Source: Candidatus Opimibacter iunctus (GTDB lineage Bacteria; Bacteroidota; Bacteroidia; Chitinophagales; Saprospiraceae). Taken from it: 64,000 nucleotides of DNA. Below are positions 17,597 to 26,641 of the stretch, one piece after another. Numbering within the stretch: the first letter of the stretch is position 1; every line of letters starts with the position of its first letter. The notes beneath the pieces are model-generated. The model ran no database searches. It was given only the letters and a program-made list of their open reading frames with translations, and had not been told where the DNA came from. The stretch lies in the NCBI GenBank assembly GCA_016716665.1, contig JADJVH010000013.1:1-64000 (forward strand), read 5' to 3'. Both the position numbers and the translations under genes were made by a program.

Positions 17597-19312
17597 TCAG
17601 ATGGAGTTGATCATCTCTTCGAGACTGCCATCTTCTTCCAGGTTGAGCTTCCTGCGCAGTCTATGGCGCATCATGCGGATGGAATCAGGACTTACGCCGA
17701 GTATCCCGGACATCTCTTTGTTAGTCAGCTGCAGTTTGGCCAGGGCCATAAAACGGATTTCTGCGGGACTGAGATCAGGCAGCTTGGATCGCAGGCGCAG
17801 CAGGTAACCCCCATGAACTTTTTCAAATCTTCCGCGGAACTCTTCCCAGTGTTCGTCGGTGAGGATGGCAGAAAGCCGGAGTTGATCCAGAATCTGGGAT
17901 TGTTCGGCCGACATAGCTTTATCAGGTTGGCCCTGTAGTTTTTGCATTTCATGGGTAAACTGCTCCAGCAATGCATTTTTTTCCCGGAGACTATTGGTGA
18001 AGTCATCCAGTTGCACCCTTGCGGTGGCCAATTCTTCTTCTGCTTGTTTTCGTTCCAGGCTCAGTTGCTGCTCCTTGAAGATATGCTTCATGCGCTGACG
18101 GTTGTAAAACAGGAGCGCTACGATCAACAGTAGGAAGAGAATGCCCAGGATCAGGTTACGTATCCCTTTCTGATGCTGCGTCTCCGCCTTCAGTCTGGCA
18201 GATTCATCAAGCCATTGCTCATTTTTAAACTTGTACTCGGCCTGCACCTTCAGGTTATCATCCAACTCGGTATTGAGCCTGTTTTGGTAATAGAGCATAG
18301 AGTCCTGATAGAGGAGCGTATGGGCAATATCACCTGTCTGGCGATAATACCTGCTCAGTGCAGCATATAGCTTTAGGTAGTTGTCATCCTTGCCGGCAAG
18401 GTAAGTGTTGCGCCGTGCATCCCTGAGGTAGGTATAGGCCAGATCAGATTGGCCTTTAGATAGATAGATGTCGGCCAGGATACACTGGAACCCTGCAGCG
18501 TTGTCCAGGATATTGGTGGTGGTTGTTTTTTCTACCCCCGATTTGAGGAAAGGAATGGCTTTATCATATTCATCTTGCAGGTACCAGGTATGGCCGATGT
18601 TACCATCGGTAATGCCTTGCCACCCTAATTGCAGATCAGGGCGCCCTATATCTATATTGATGGCTTCATTAAACCAATAGCGCGCTGAGTCATATTTTTC
18701 AAGCTTCAGGTAGCACATCCCCATCAGGTTGGCACTCAGGGTATGGTGAAAAGGATCAGCCATCGGCCTTTCAAGGTCCCCACATACCTCAAGTGCCTTT
18801 TGGTAGTCATTAAACTGGTAGAAGGACAGTGCTATAGTATAAAGCGGATAATTTTTTTCAGGGTACTCCTGCTGGCTCATTCGCTTGAAAAGGTCATAAG
18901 ACCGCAGGTAATCGAGCAAGGCGGCACTATAATTTTTATCCTCCATATTGACCATGCCGCTATGGATATATATTCCGACCAGCAGGTACGGATCATCTGT
19001 AGGAATGGCCCTACGCAGCATGTCCTCTACCAGGGAGTGTATCTCCTCACGATGATATCCGGTGTGTTGGTATACAATCGAACGCCGAAGGTCCAGGTAG
19101 ATGGCAGTCTTTTGATCCTTTCGGACCAGTGCTTCGTCACGGCACGGAAGGATCCGGCCTATTGAAAGGGTATCATAGGTGTTCTTTCCAAATAATAGTC
19201 CTATCTGATTGTACCGCTCGGGATACCCATATTGATAAATCTCACCACACTGACCGCAGGTGAGGACAGGGTAGAGCAGGAAGCATATGATTATATAGTA
19301 GAAGGTTTTCAG
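17597..19312 (-). CDS. TPR - transmembrane - coiled-coil - LuxR-type HTH regulator
   Basis: From the ATG at 19021 the protein has 474 aa: TPR-like helices (1-270), a membrane helix (LILGILFLLLIVALLFY, ~290-306), a coiled coil (~315-365), and a LuxR-type HTH at ~417-465 (LSPAEIRFMALAKLQLTNKEM, then ILGVSPDSIRMMRHRLRRKL). The frame stays open upstream for 97 codons and reads as an N-terminal signal segment (FYYIIICFLLYPVLTCGQC), but no ATG, GTG or TTG occurs there before the stop. The extended start given here uses CTG at 19312. A lost start codon or a sequence error is possible. The layout is common in Bacteroidota one-component regulators that sense outside the membrane. Its target is unknown; the neighbouring surface genes are candidates. 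Confidence 0.75.
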   Translation of the reverse strand: MKTFYYIIICFLLYPVLTCGQCGEIYQYGYPERYNQIGLLFGKNTYDTLSIGRILPCRDEALVRKDQKTAIYLDLRRSIVYQHTGYHREEIHSLVEDMLRRAIPTDDPYLLVGIYIHSGMVNMEDKNYSAALLDYLRSYDLFKRMSQQEYPEKNYPLYTIALSFYQFNDYQKALEVCGDLERPMADPFHHTLSANLMGMCYLKLEKYDSARYWFNEAINIDIGRPDLQLGWQGITDGNIGHTWYLQDEYDKAIPFLKSGVEKTTTTNILDNAAGFQCILADIYLSKGQSDLAYTYLRDARRNTYLAGKDDNYLKLYAALSRYYRQTGDIAHTLLYQDSMLYYQNRLNTELDDNLKVQAEYKFKNEQWLDESARLKAETQHQKGIRNLILGILFLLLIVALLFYNRQRMKHIFKEQQLSLERKQAEEELATARVQLDDFTNSLREKNALLEQFTHEMQKLQGQPDKAMSAEQSQILDQLRLSAILTDEHWEEFRGRFEKVHGGYLLRLRSKLPDLSPAEIRFMALAKLQLTNKEMSGILGVSPDSIRMMRHRLRRKLNLEEDGSLEEMINSI

Positions 19313-19397
19313 CTGGTTTTATTTATGGTTGACAAATATATCTGGGTTTGCGGTAAATCTGTAACTCTATCTCTGGATCTGTCAGGTAGGAAAATTT

Positions 19398-19440
19398 TAC
19401 CCCCTTTCAGGGGCCTTGGAGGTATGCGAAATGACCCCTA
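19398..19440. repeat. CCCCCTTTCAGGGG stem repeat
   Basis: ACCCCCTTTCAGGGGCC is followed 20 nt later by GACCCCTAAAAAACCC, a diverged member of the G-rich stem family, located in the 355-bp gap between the TPR-LuxR regulator and the giant adhesin. Confidence 0.5.
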
Positions 19441-19527
19441 AAAAACCCTTTTTCACCAAAAACCCTGTTTTGACCCATCTTCCGCCTTTCTGCCGTTCCG
19501 CCGTTCCACCTTTCCGGAAATTCATAA

Positions 19528-19551
19528 CATATTGCAAATCATTGTAATATG
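19528..19551. promoter_or_regulatory. Inverted repeat, candidate activator site
   Basis: CATATTGCAA, a 4-nt gap, TTGTAATATG: 9 of 10 arm positions pair. It is centred about 65 bp upstream of the sigma-54-like -12 element at 19602-19606, within the range used by enhancer-binding proteins. The function is inferred. Confidence 0.4.
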
Positions 19552-19590
19552 TCCTTTTCGGGGCGTGCCGCGGAACATATTAAAGAAAGT

Positions 19591-19606
19591 TGGCATACGT
19601 TTTGCT
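19591..19606 (+). promoter_or_regulatory. Sigma-54-like (-24/-12) promoter of the giant adhesin
   Basis: TGGCATACGTTTTGCT matches the consensus TGGCACG-N4-TTGCW with exact spacing and two mismatches (T for C, A for G). It lies 63 bp before the chosen ATG at 19669. No comparable site was seen in front of the other genes examined. No rpoN or activator gene is in the window. Confidence 0.45.
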
Positions 19607-19668
19607 TCATGTTTGCTATCAGGAATTTATGCATGACAAGTAATTGTTATGTGACAACAGGATCGAAC

Positions 19669-20853
19669 ATGAAGAAGTCTATTTATTACCAAGGTTCCAG
19701 CCCCCATGGGCACCCCTTCACCAGAAGGGTGGCAATGTGGGTTCTTGCAGGATGGCTGGCGATAGCCCCTTTTGTATTTATACAAGGGCAAGTCACCATC
19801 ACCTGCCCCACAACCCTCACCATCTCATGCAGCGTAGCGCCCACGCCAGCCAATACCGGCACGGCAACCGCTACAACCTTGTGTGGTCTGTCCTCCAATG
19901 TCACGGTAACCTACCAGGACAATAATGGACAGATGAACGGATGCATGGGTACAGGAACACTCCTCAGGACATGGACCGCTGTGGATCAATGTGGTGCTTC
20001 AGCCACATGCCTGCAGACCATAGGTATTGAAGATGCCACTTCACCTACACTGACCTGTCCTCCTTTTAAGGTTATCTCCTGCGAATCAGACCGGTCCCCG
20101 GCAACCCTGGGAATGGCTGTCGCGTCAGATAACTGTACTCCTGCAAACCTGATCTCTGTCACTTATACTGATAATACCCAAGGCCTTGGCCAGTGCAACG
20201 GAACCGGAACCTTTACCCGTAACTGGCAGGCAATAGATATGTGTGGGAATATCGCTTCCTGTATTCAAACGATCGTCGTTCAGGACAATACAGCTCCTGC
20301 ATTGACGGTACCTCCTTCATTGACGATATCCTGTGAGCAAAGCACTTCAGTACAGGTCACCGGAAACGCAACTGCCTCTGACAACTGTACACCGGCCAAT
20401 AATGTCGTGATTACTTTTTCAGATAATGTCTTTGGCCTCACAGGCTGCAGTGGCACAGGCACAATCGTACGTACCTGGTCTGCCCGCGATGCATGCAATA
20501 ATATCAAGACCGGTACTCAGTTTATTACAATACAGGACAACACACCACCTCAGGTGACTTGTCCACCCAATATCACCATCTCCTGTGAGTCATCCATATT
20601 GCCTGCAGTGACCGGTGCATTTACAGCCACAGACCTCTGTGGATCTGTGTTTACAGGATACACCGACCAGGTGATCAATCCGTATGTAATGGTACAGGGA
20701 CCATCGATCGTCACTGGTCTGCTATTGACGGTTGTGGCAACATCACACAATGTGTACAAACCATTACCATCATCGATCAGACCTTGCCTGTCATCACCAC
20801 TTGTCCCGCCACGATCACGGTTGATTGTGCAGCAGGGATTGAGCCGGCAGTAA
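19669..20853 (+). CDS. HYR adhesin, N-terminal fragment
   Basis: This frame-1 fragment carries the signal peptide and four HYR-type repeats (starts such as CPTTLTISCS, CPPFKVISCESD, CPPNITISCESS). Authentic coding leaves the frame near 20680. From TGT at 20685 frame 3 reads CNGTGTIDRHWSAIDGCGN, the expected continuation, so the last ~55 codons of this fragment are out of frame. The ATG at 19549 is less likely than 19669 because the signal peptide follows the latter. Confidence 0.65.
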   Translation: MKKSIYYQGSSPHGHPFTRRVAMWVLAGWLAIAPFVFIQGQVTITCPTTLTISCSVAPTPANTGTATATTLCGLSSNVTVTYQDNNGQMNGCMGTGTLLRTWTAVDQCGASATCLQTIGIEDATSPTLTCPPFKVISCESDRSPATLGMAVASDNCTPANLISVTYTDNTQGLGQCNGTGTFTRNWQAIDMCGNIASCIQTIVVQDNTAPALTVPPSLTISCEQSTSVQVTGNATASDNCTPANNVVITFSDNVFGLTGCSGTGTIVRTWSARDACNNIKTGTQFITIQDNTPPQVTCPPNITISCESSILPAVTGAFTATDLCGSVFTGYTDQVINPYVMVQGPSIVTGLLLTVVATSHNVYKPLPSSIRPCLSSPLVPPRSRLIVQQGLSRQ

Positions 20854-23800
20854 CTGGTGCGCCTGCAGTCAGTGACAATTGTACTTCACTCGCCGCGCTG
20901 GTCGTCACTCATTCAGATATTGAAATCGTCCCCCTGGGATGTAATAATACAGGAACACTCGAAAGAACATGGATTGTCACTGATGCCTGTGGCAACAGCG
21001 CAAGCTGTACGCAATTGATTCACATTACTGATTTGCTAAAACCAACACTAACCTGTCCACCGCCTGCAACGATTAGTTGTGAATCTTCCGTTTCGCCTGA
21101 CTTTACAGGCGAAGCCACTGCATCAGACAATTGCACCCCTCAAGCTTCTATTGTAATCGAATACAGTGACGATGAGTCCCTGTTGTTTGGTTGCAATGGC
21201 ACAGGTATCCTCAACAGGACCTGGACCGCCACAGACCTCTGCGGCAACGTCAGCTCCTGTGTTCAACAGATCTGGATCATCGATGATACCGATCCCGAAA
21301 TCACCTGCCCTAAGAATCTGGAGATCAGTTGCTCGGATTCGTCAGATCCTGCACACACAGGTTTCGCTACAGCGACAGACAACTGCACAGCCCAGGTTGA
21401 TATCACCTATACAGACAATGTTCAACTCACGGGTTGCAATCACACAGGACTTATCCTCCGCATGTGGTCAGCTAAGGATCTTTGCGGTAACGTAAAGACC
21501 TGCACGCAATTGATAACAGTCGTAGACCATACACCACCGGTCGTTGTATGCCCAAGGGATACAATCATTGACTGCGGTTTCTACAACAATCCTGATGCCC
21601 TCGGCTATCCAACAGGTACAGACAATTGCACACTTTCTGACGAACTAGGCCTGGACTATGATGATGATCTCTCTGGCCTGACAGGTTGCACCAATACAGG
21701 TGTGATCCTCAGGACATGGTTTATGACCGATGCGTGTGGTAATGTAGGAACCTGCGTTCAGACCATTACGGTGGCAGACACTACAGCTCCTGTCATTACA
21801 TGTCCAGCCAATGCCGTCATCAACTGCCAGGACTCCACCTCTCCACAGGTACTCGGAAAGGCTAAGGCTACAGATTATTGCACAGCCAGCTTATTTATCG
21901 ACATCACATACCAGGATGATCTAAGCCAATCAGGCCAATGCAATGGTTCCGGCTATATCTATCGCACCTGGATGGCAACAGATGACTGTGGCAACGTAGC
22001 TACTTGTGTGCAAACGATCGAAATTGTCGACAGCGAAGCTCCGGAGATTCAATGCCCTGCATCATACGCTATCTCATGCGAGGCAGACCGCTCACCCGCT
22101 GTACAAGGCTGGGCAAGAGCCACAGACAATTGTACACCTGACCTGCAAATCATCATCACCTATGATGATGACGTTTCTAACCTGACCAGCTGTAACTATA
22201 CAGGTAACCTCTATCGTACCTGGACTGCGCAGGATCTTTGTGGCAACAAGACCACATGCATGCAGGTACTGACTATCGTAGATAATAAAGCGCCAGTAGT
22301 CACACCACCACCGGCTATCACAGTATCATGCGAATCCTCACTGGACGTTACCGTCACCGGCAATATCAGCGCAGAAGATAATTGTACCCCCGGCGCTTTG
22401 CTGGTCGTGGATATGACTGATGATGTCACCGGCGTAGTCGGATGCAATCATACAGGTACGATCAAGCGTAAATGGGTGGTCTCAGACCTCTGTGGAAACT
22501 CAAAGAGTGTCACACAGAACATCCGGATAGTAGATACAACTATTCCAACCATCACTTGCGGCCCGTCATTACAAGTCAATTGTGGTGAATCAATGGATCC
22601 AAGTGCACTGGGTAGCCCGGAGATCAGTGACAACTGCACCTCAGTGGCGGATATGGACCTGCTTCATTTTGACAATACTTCAGGTCTCAATGGATGCAAC
22701 GGAACTGGTACTTTATACAGGACCTGGGTGGTCTATGATGATTGCGGCAATTCAAACAGTTGCGTACAGACGATCCAGGTTGTAGACAATACACCACCTG
22801 TCATCGAACTGCCTGCTAACCTGACCATCAGTTGTGAATACAAGGACGACCTTGACGAATTAGGCAGGGCAACAGCTACAGATGCTTGTACACCTGAATC
22901 TTCTGTAGTGATCACCTATAGTGACAACGACGATGGGTTGTCCTATTGCAACAACACCGGCCAGAGACAACGTATCTGGAAGGCTACTGACCTTTGTGGT
23001 AATTTTTCAACAGCCAGCCAATACATCCAGTTTATTGACACACTGGCACCAATATTCTATACACCTTTTGATGTAGTGATCCAGTGTGATTCCGACCCGC
23101 TTGATCTCGGATATACAGGTGAAGTGGAAGTGTATACAGACAATTGCGCTGATATCAAGGATGTCGATGTCACCTGGCACGATGATATGACCCAGATTGA
23201 AAATTGTGATGGCAACCCTGTCATCCCACGGGTATGGACACTGACTGATCCATGCGGCAATGCAAGATCATCAGTTCAGCATATCACAGTGATGAACTAC
23301 AACATGAACCAGGTTACGTTCCCAGCGGATGTGCATATGCCATGCGATGGTAACTTCATGGATCTCAATGTAACAGGCAACCTTATCGTTCCGGAAAATG
23401 CATGCTCCTATCTGATGGATACGATGTATTCTGTTGAAATGGGTTTTGTTGCTCCATACCAATACGCCCGTAAGTGGGTTTGTGAGGATTATTGCGGTCA
23501 TGTCGAAGAACATACACAGATGATCTTCCTTGAGGATTATATCCGCCCTGTACTGCAGGTGCAGGATCTCAACGTCTCCTTCCAGCAAGGTGAAGTGATC
23601 AATCTCACGCCTGAGCAGGTAGTGGTCAAAGTCGCCGACAACTGCGATCAGGATGTCAGCCTGGCGCTTAGTCAGGTACAACTGACTTGCGAAGACTTTA
23701 TGACAACCAATCAGGTGACGATTACCGTCACTGCCACCGATGATCAGGGCAATCAGACTATTGAAACAGTATTGGTTACACTACAAGGTGGTCTATTCAT

Positions 23801-26567
23801 CATGGATTGCCCGGATGATATCCAGGTGTTTGTTGGTCCTGGTGAGTGCAGCGCAGTGGTCAATTATACAATGACTCCACAAGGATTATGCGGTCAGGAG
23901 CCAATCATCAGCCAGCTTGATGGTACAGGACTGGTATCCGGCGATAACTTTCCGGTAGGGGTCACTCAGCTTGTATTCATGGTTTCTGACGAACTTGGGT
24001 ACACGGCAGAATGCTCCTTTAATGTAGAAGTAGTTGAATTCCCTGGTACATTTGAACTCGCATGTCAGGATACCCTCCATGTATCTGTAGCCCTGGACTG
24101 TGAAGCACTCATCACCGCTGACATGTTGCTGGAGGGTGACAACTACGGCTGCTATGATCAGTATGTCATCCAGTTTAGTGATCCTACTGTACAATACGAA
24201 GGTGGCGTGCTCATCGCCGGTCAATATATCGGTGATTACCTTGAAGCATGTATTACAGACCCGGAGACAGGTAACTACTGCTGTAGCCAACTGCTTATAG
24301 AAGATAAATTGCCACCTGAATTATTCTGTTCAGATATCACACTCGATTGCACAGATGATATCAGCCCACAGGCTATACCACATTTCCCTGTGCCACCAAC
24401 ATCCGTTGTGACACCGATTGGTGGAAACAAATATGCTGTTGCAGGCATCGACAATTGTGGTCCTACAACAATCAGCTATAAAGATCAGCAGGATGTCCAT
24501 ATGTGTGATGGTATCTATGCTAATATCATCACAAGGACATGGACTGCGACAGATCCAAGTGGACACTCAGCGACATGCCAGGAGACCTTATACCTCCGTC
24601 GCGGTACGATCGACCAGTTTGCATTTCCTGCTGATACTACGATCTATTGCGGCAACACCTGCATACGCCCTGACGGTACCCCTGATCCTGCCTGCATAGG
24701 TGGTATCACAGGTCCATTCTGCGGTACCTTCTTTATAGGATATATAGACAAAGTGATTCATTATTGCGGCTCGTCCTACAGCGTCAAGCGCGAATGGAGC
24801 CTTGTAGACTGGTGTTCAGGGCAGGTCATCGACCATACCCAGATCATCAATGTTGAAGACAATGAACCACCTGTCGTAGAATGTTCTGAATTATTTGCAG
24901 TACCATCTGATTTCGGAGATTGTGGTGCACAAGTGCACCTGACACCACCCGTCGCCTATGACGAGTGTGGATCAGATCCTTTGACCTATGTACTCAAGCT
25001 CAATGGCCAAGTAATCCTTCCTGTCAATGGACAGTATATCCTGCCTGAGCTTTCGATTGGCCAGTACAATATTGCCTGGGAAGTCCGCGATGATTGCGAA
25101 AACCTCACCATCTGCGAATCCTGGATGGATCTCTATGACAACACCCCACCAACTGCATATTGCGATGCGCACACTGTGATCGCGATCAACAACCATGATC
25201 CTATGGGTGTGGCGCTATTGCCTGCCACTACACTGGATGATGGAAGCTTTGACAACTGCGGACCTGTAACCTTCAGGGCACGCCGTATGGACAGTTGTAT
25301 CGATTTCGACTGGACCTCTGACGGATATATTCATGAGCCTGATGGCGACGTGGACAACTATGACAGGGGACTCAACTACAATGAGTTTGTACCGGTATCA
25401 TGCTGCGATGCAGGCCAGGATTATATCCTTGTCCAGCTTGAAGTCAAGGATGCTCATGGCAACGTAAACTATTGCATGGTGCAAGTGACAGTACAGGACA
25501 AAGTGGCACCTACAATCACTTGCCCACCAGATATTCAGGTCAGTTGCCACTTCTGGTTCGATCCGGCATCTCTTGAGGATCCTAACAACAGGACATTTGG
25601 TACTGTAGTAGACGGATTCCAATATGATCAAAGCGCACGTCAGGATATCATCATCAATGATCCGGACAACCCTGCGTATCCGCAGCCTCACAACTGGGGT
25701 CGTGATGGATATGTAGCGGACAATTGTAATCTCGATCTGGACATCCGCGTGACTGTCATTGATGATTGCAGCGGCGATGATTTGCCGGGGGATGCTCCAG
25801 CAGGCGCTGTCAAGTTGATACAACGCCGGTTTATAGCCACTGACCCTGCAGGCCGCGTAGGCTCATGCACACAGCGTATATGGGTGATCAACTATGATCC
25901 ATTCTATATCAATAGTGATAATCCTCAGGATCCGAATGACGATATTATATGGCCTTCAGACCAACTGGTGGACCATTGTGGTATTCCAGACACGATTCCT
26001 CCTGTCATCCTCAATGATGGTTGCGCACAGATAGGAGTAAATCTCAAGGAAAGAAGAATTGAACTGACAGAAGGAGCATGTGTTAAAATACTGAGGGACT
26101 GGACAGTGATTGACTGGTGCCAGTACAATACACAATCAGGAGCCGGTATCTGGAGATATACCCAGGTCGTGAAGATCACTAACCTGGCCGGTGCTCACTT
26201 TACAGATTGCACCGATGATATACGGACGTACTGTACGCTCGACAAGGAGGTGAAGGAAGTAAAAGATCCAGCCTTCTCTACTACATGTTTTGTACACCTC
26301 AATATCAGCAAGCATATAGAAGATATTTGTTCCAGTTCGATCAGGTATGATGTCAAGATCTATCCGCCAAACAGCTCATCACCAATAGTCGCTGTCGCCC
26401 CAACAGATATCGTGATGAATCCTGATGGCACCTTTGACCTGCCAATGAATACAGCACTCAGTCCTAACCTGACTTTGAGGAATACGGACTGGAATATAAC
26501 AACCCACATATCCCCGGTGAGCATTACAAAGTACTATGGTCTGTATGGGACGGATGTGGCAACCTGA
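20784..26567 (+). CDS. HYR adhesin, central fragment (about 1,930 aa)
   Basis: The main body: eleven more canonical HYR-type repeats, then diverged Cys-rich beta domains, including segments with DNCGP/DECGSDP and IIDHTQIINVEDNEPPVVEC. The frame is authentic from 20685; the methionine at 20784 is internal. It goes out of frame in the CCCC run at 26512-26515, after which frame 2 reads GEHYKVLWSVWDGCGNLTTC. The C-terminal ISPVSITKYYGLYGTDVAT is an artefact of that shift. Confidence 0.7.
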   Translation: MPVITTCPATITVDCAAGIEPAVTGAPAVSDNCTSLAALVVTHSDIEIVPLGCNNTGTLERTWIVTDACGNSASCTQLIHITDLLKPTLTCPPPATISCESSVSPDFTGEATASDNCTPQASIVIEYSDDESLLFGCNGTGILNRTWTATDLCGNVSSCVQQIWIIDDTDPEITCPKNLEISCSDSSDPAHTGFATATDNCTAQVDITYTDNVQLTGCNHTGLILRMWSAKDLCGNVKTCTQLITVVDHTPPVVVCPRDTIIDCGFYNNPDALGYPTGTDNCTLSDELGLDYDDDLSGLTGCTNTGVILRTWFMTDACGNVGTCVQTITVADTTAPVITCPANAVINCQDSTSPQVLGKAKATDYCTASLFIDITYQDDLSQSGQCNGSGYIYRTWMATDDCGNVATCVQTIEIVDSEAPEIQCPASYAISCEADRSPAVQGWARATDNCTPDLQIIITYDDDVSNLTSCNYTGNLYRTWTAQDLCGNKTTCMQVLTIVDNKAPVVTPPPAITVSCESSLDVTVTGNISAEDNCTPGALLVVDMTDDVTGVVGCNHTGTIKRKWVVSDLCGNSKSVTQNIRIVDTTIPTITCGPSLQVNCGESMDPSALGSPEISDNCTSVADMDLLHFDNTSGLNGCNGTGTLYRTWVVYDDCGNSNSCVQTIQVVDNTPPVIELPANLTISCEYKDDLDELGRATATDACTPESSVVITYSDNDDGLSYCNNTGQRQRIWKATDLCGNFSTASQYIQFIDTLAPIFYTPFDVVIQCDSDPLDLGYTGEVEVYTDNCADIKDVDVTWHDDMTQIENCDGNPVIPRVWTLTDPCGNARSSVQHITVMNYNMNQVTFPADVHMPCDGNFMDLNVTGNLIVPENACSYLMDTMYSVEMGFVAPYQYARKWVCEDYCGHVEEHTQMIFLEDYIRPVLQVQDLNVSFQQGEVINLTPEQVVVKVADNCDQDVSLALSQVQLTCEDFMTTNQVTITVTATDDQGNQTIETVLVTLQGGLFIMDCPDDIQVFVGPGECSAVVNYTMTPQGLCGQEPIISQLDGTGLVSGDNFPVGVTQLVFMVSDELGYTAECSFNVEVVEFPGTFELACQDTLHVSVALDCEALITADMLLEGDNYGCYDQYVIQFSDPTVQYEGGVLIAGQYIGDYLEACITDPETGNYCCSQLLIEDKLPPELFCSDITLDCTDDISPQAIPHFPVPPTSVVTPIGGNKYAVAGIDNCGPTTISYKDQQDVHMCDGIYANIITRTWTATDPSGHSATCQETLYLRRGTIDQFAFPADTTIYCGNTCIRPDGTPDPACIGGITGPFCGTFFIGYIDKVIHYCGSSYSVKREWSLVDWCSGQVIDHTQIINVEDNEPPVVECSELFAVPSDFGDCGAQVHLTPPVAYDECGSDPLTYVLKLNGQVILPVNGQYILPELSIGQYNIAWEVRDDCENLTICESWMDLYDNTPPTAYCDAHTVIAINNHDPMGVALLPATTLDDGSFDNCGPVTFRARRMDSCIDFDWTSDGYIHEPDGDVDNYDRGLNYNEFVPVSCCDAGQDYILVQLEVKDAHGNVNYCMVQVTVQDKVAPTITCPPDIQVSCHFWFDPASLEDPNNRTFGTVVDGFQYDQSARQDIIINDPDNPAYPQPHNWGRDGYVADNCNLDLDIRVTVIDDCSGDDLPGDAPAGAVKLIQRRFIATDPAGRVGSCTQRIWVINYDPFYINSDNPQDPNDDIIWPSDQLVDHCGIPDTIPPVILNDGCAQIGVNLKERRIELTEGACVKILRDWTVIDWCQYNTQSGAGIWRYTQVVKITNLAGAHFTDCTDDIRTYCTLDKEVKEVKDPAFSTTCFVHLNISKHIEDICSSSIRYDVKIYPPNSSSPIVAVAPTDIVMNPDGTFDLPMNTALSPNLTLRNTDWNITTHISPVSITKYYGLYGTDVAT

Positions 26568-26641
26568 CGACCTGCGAGGACAGAATACGCCTCGAAGACT
26601 GTAAGAAGCCAACACCGGTATGTATCAATGGCCTTAGCACA

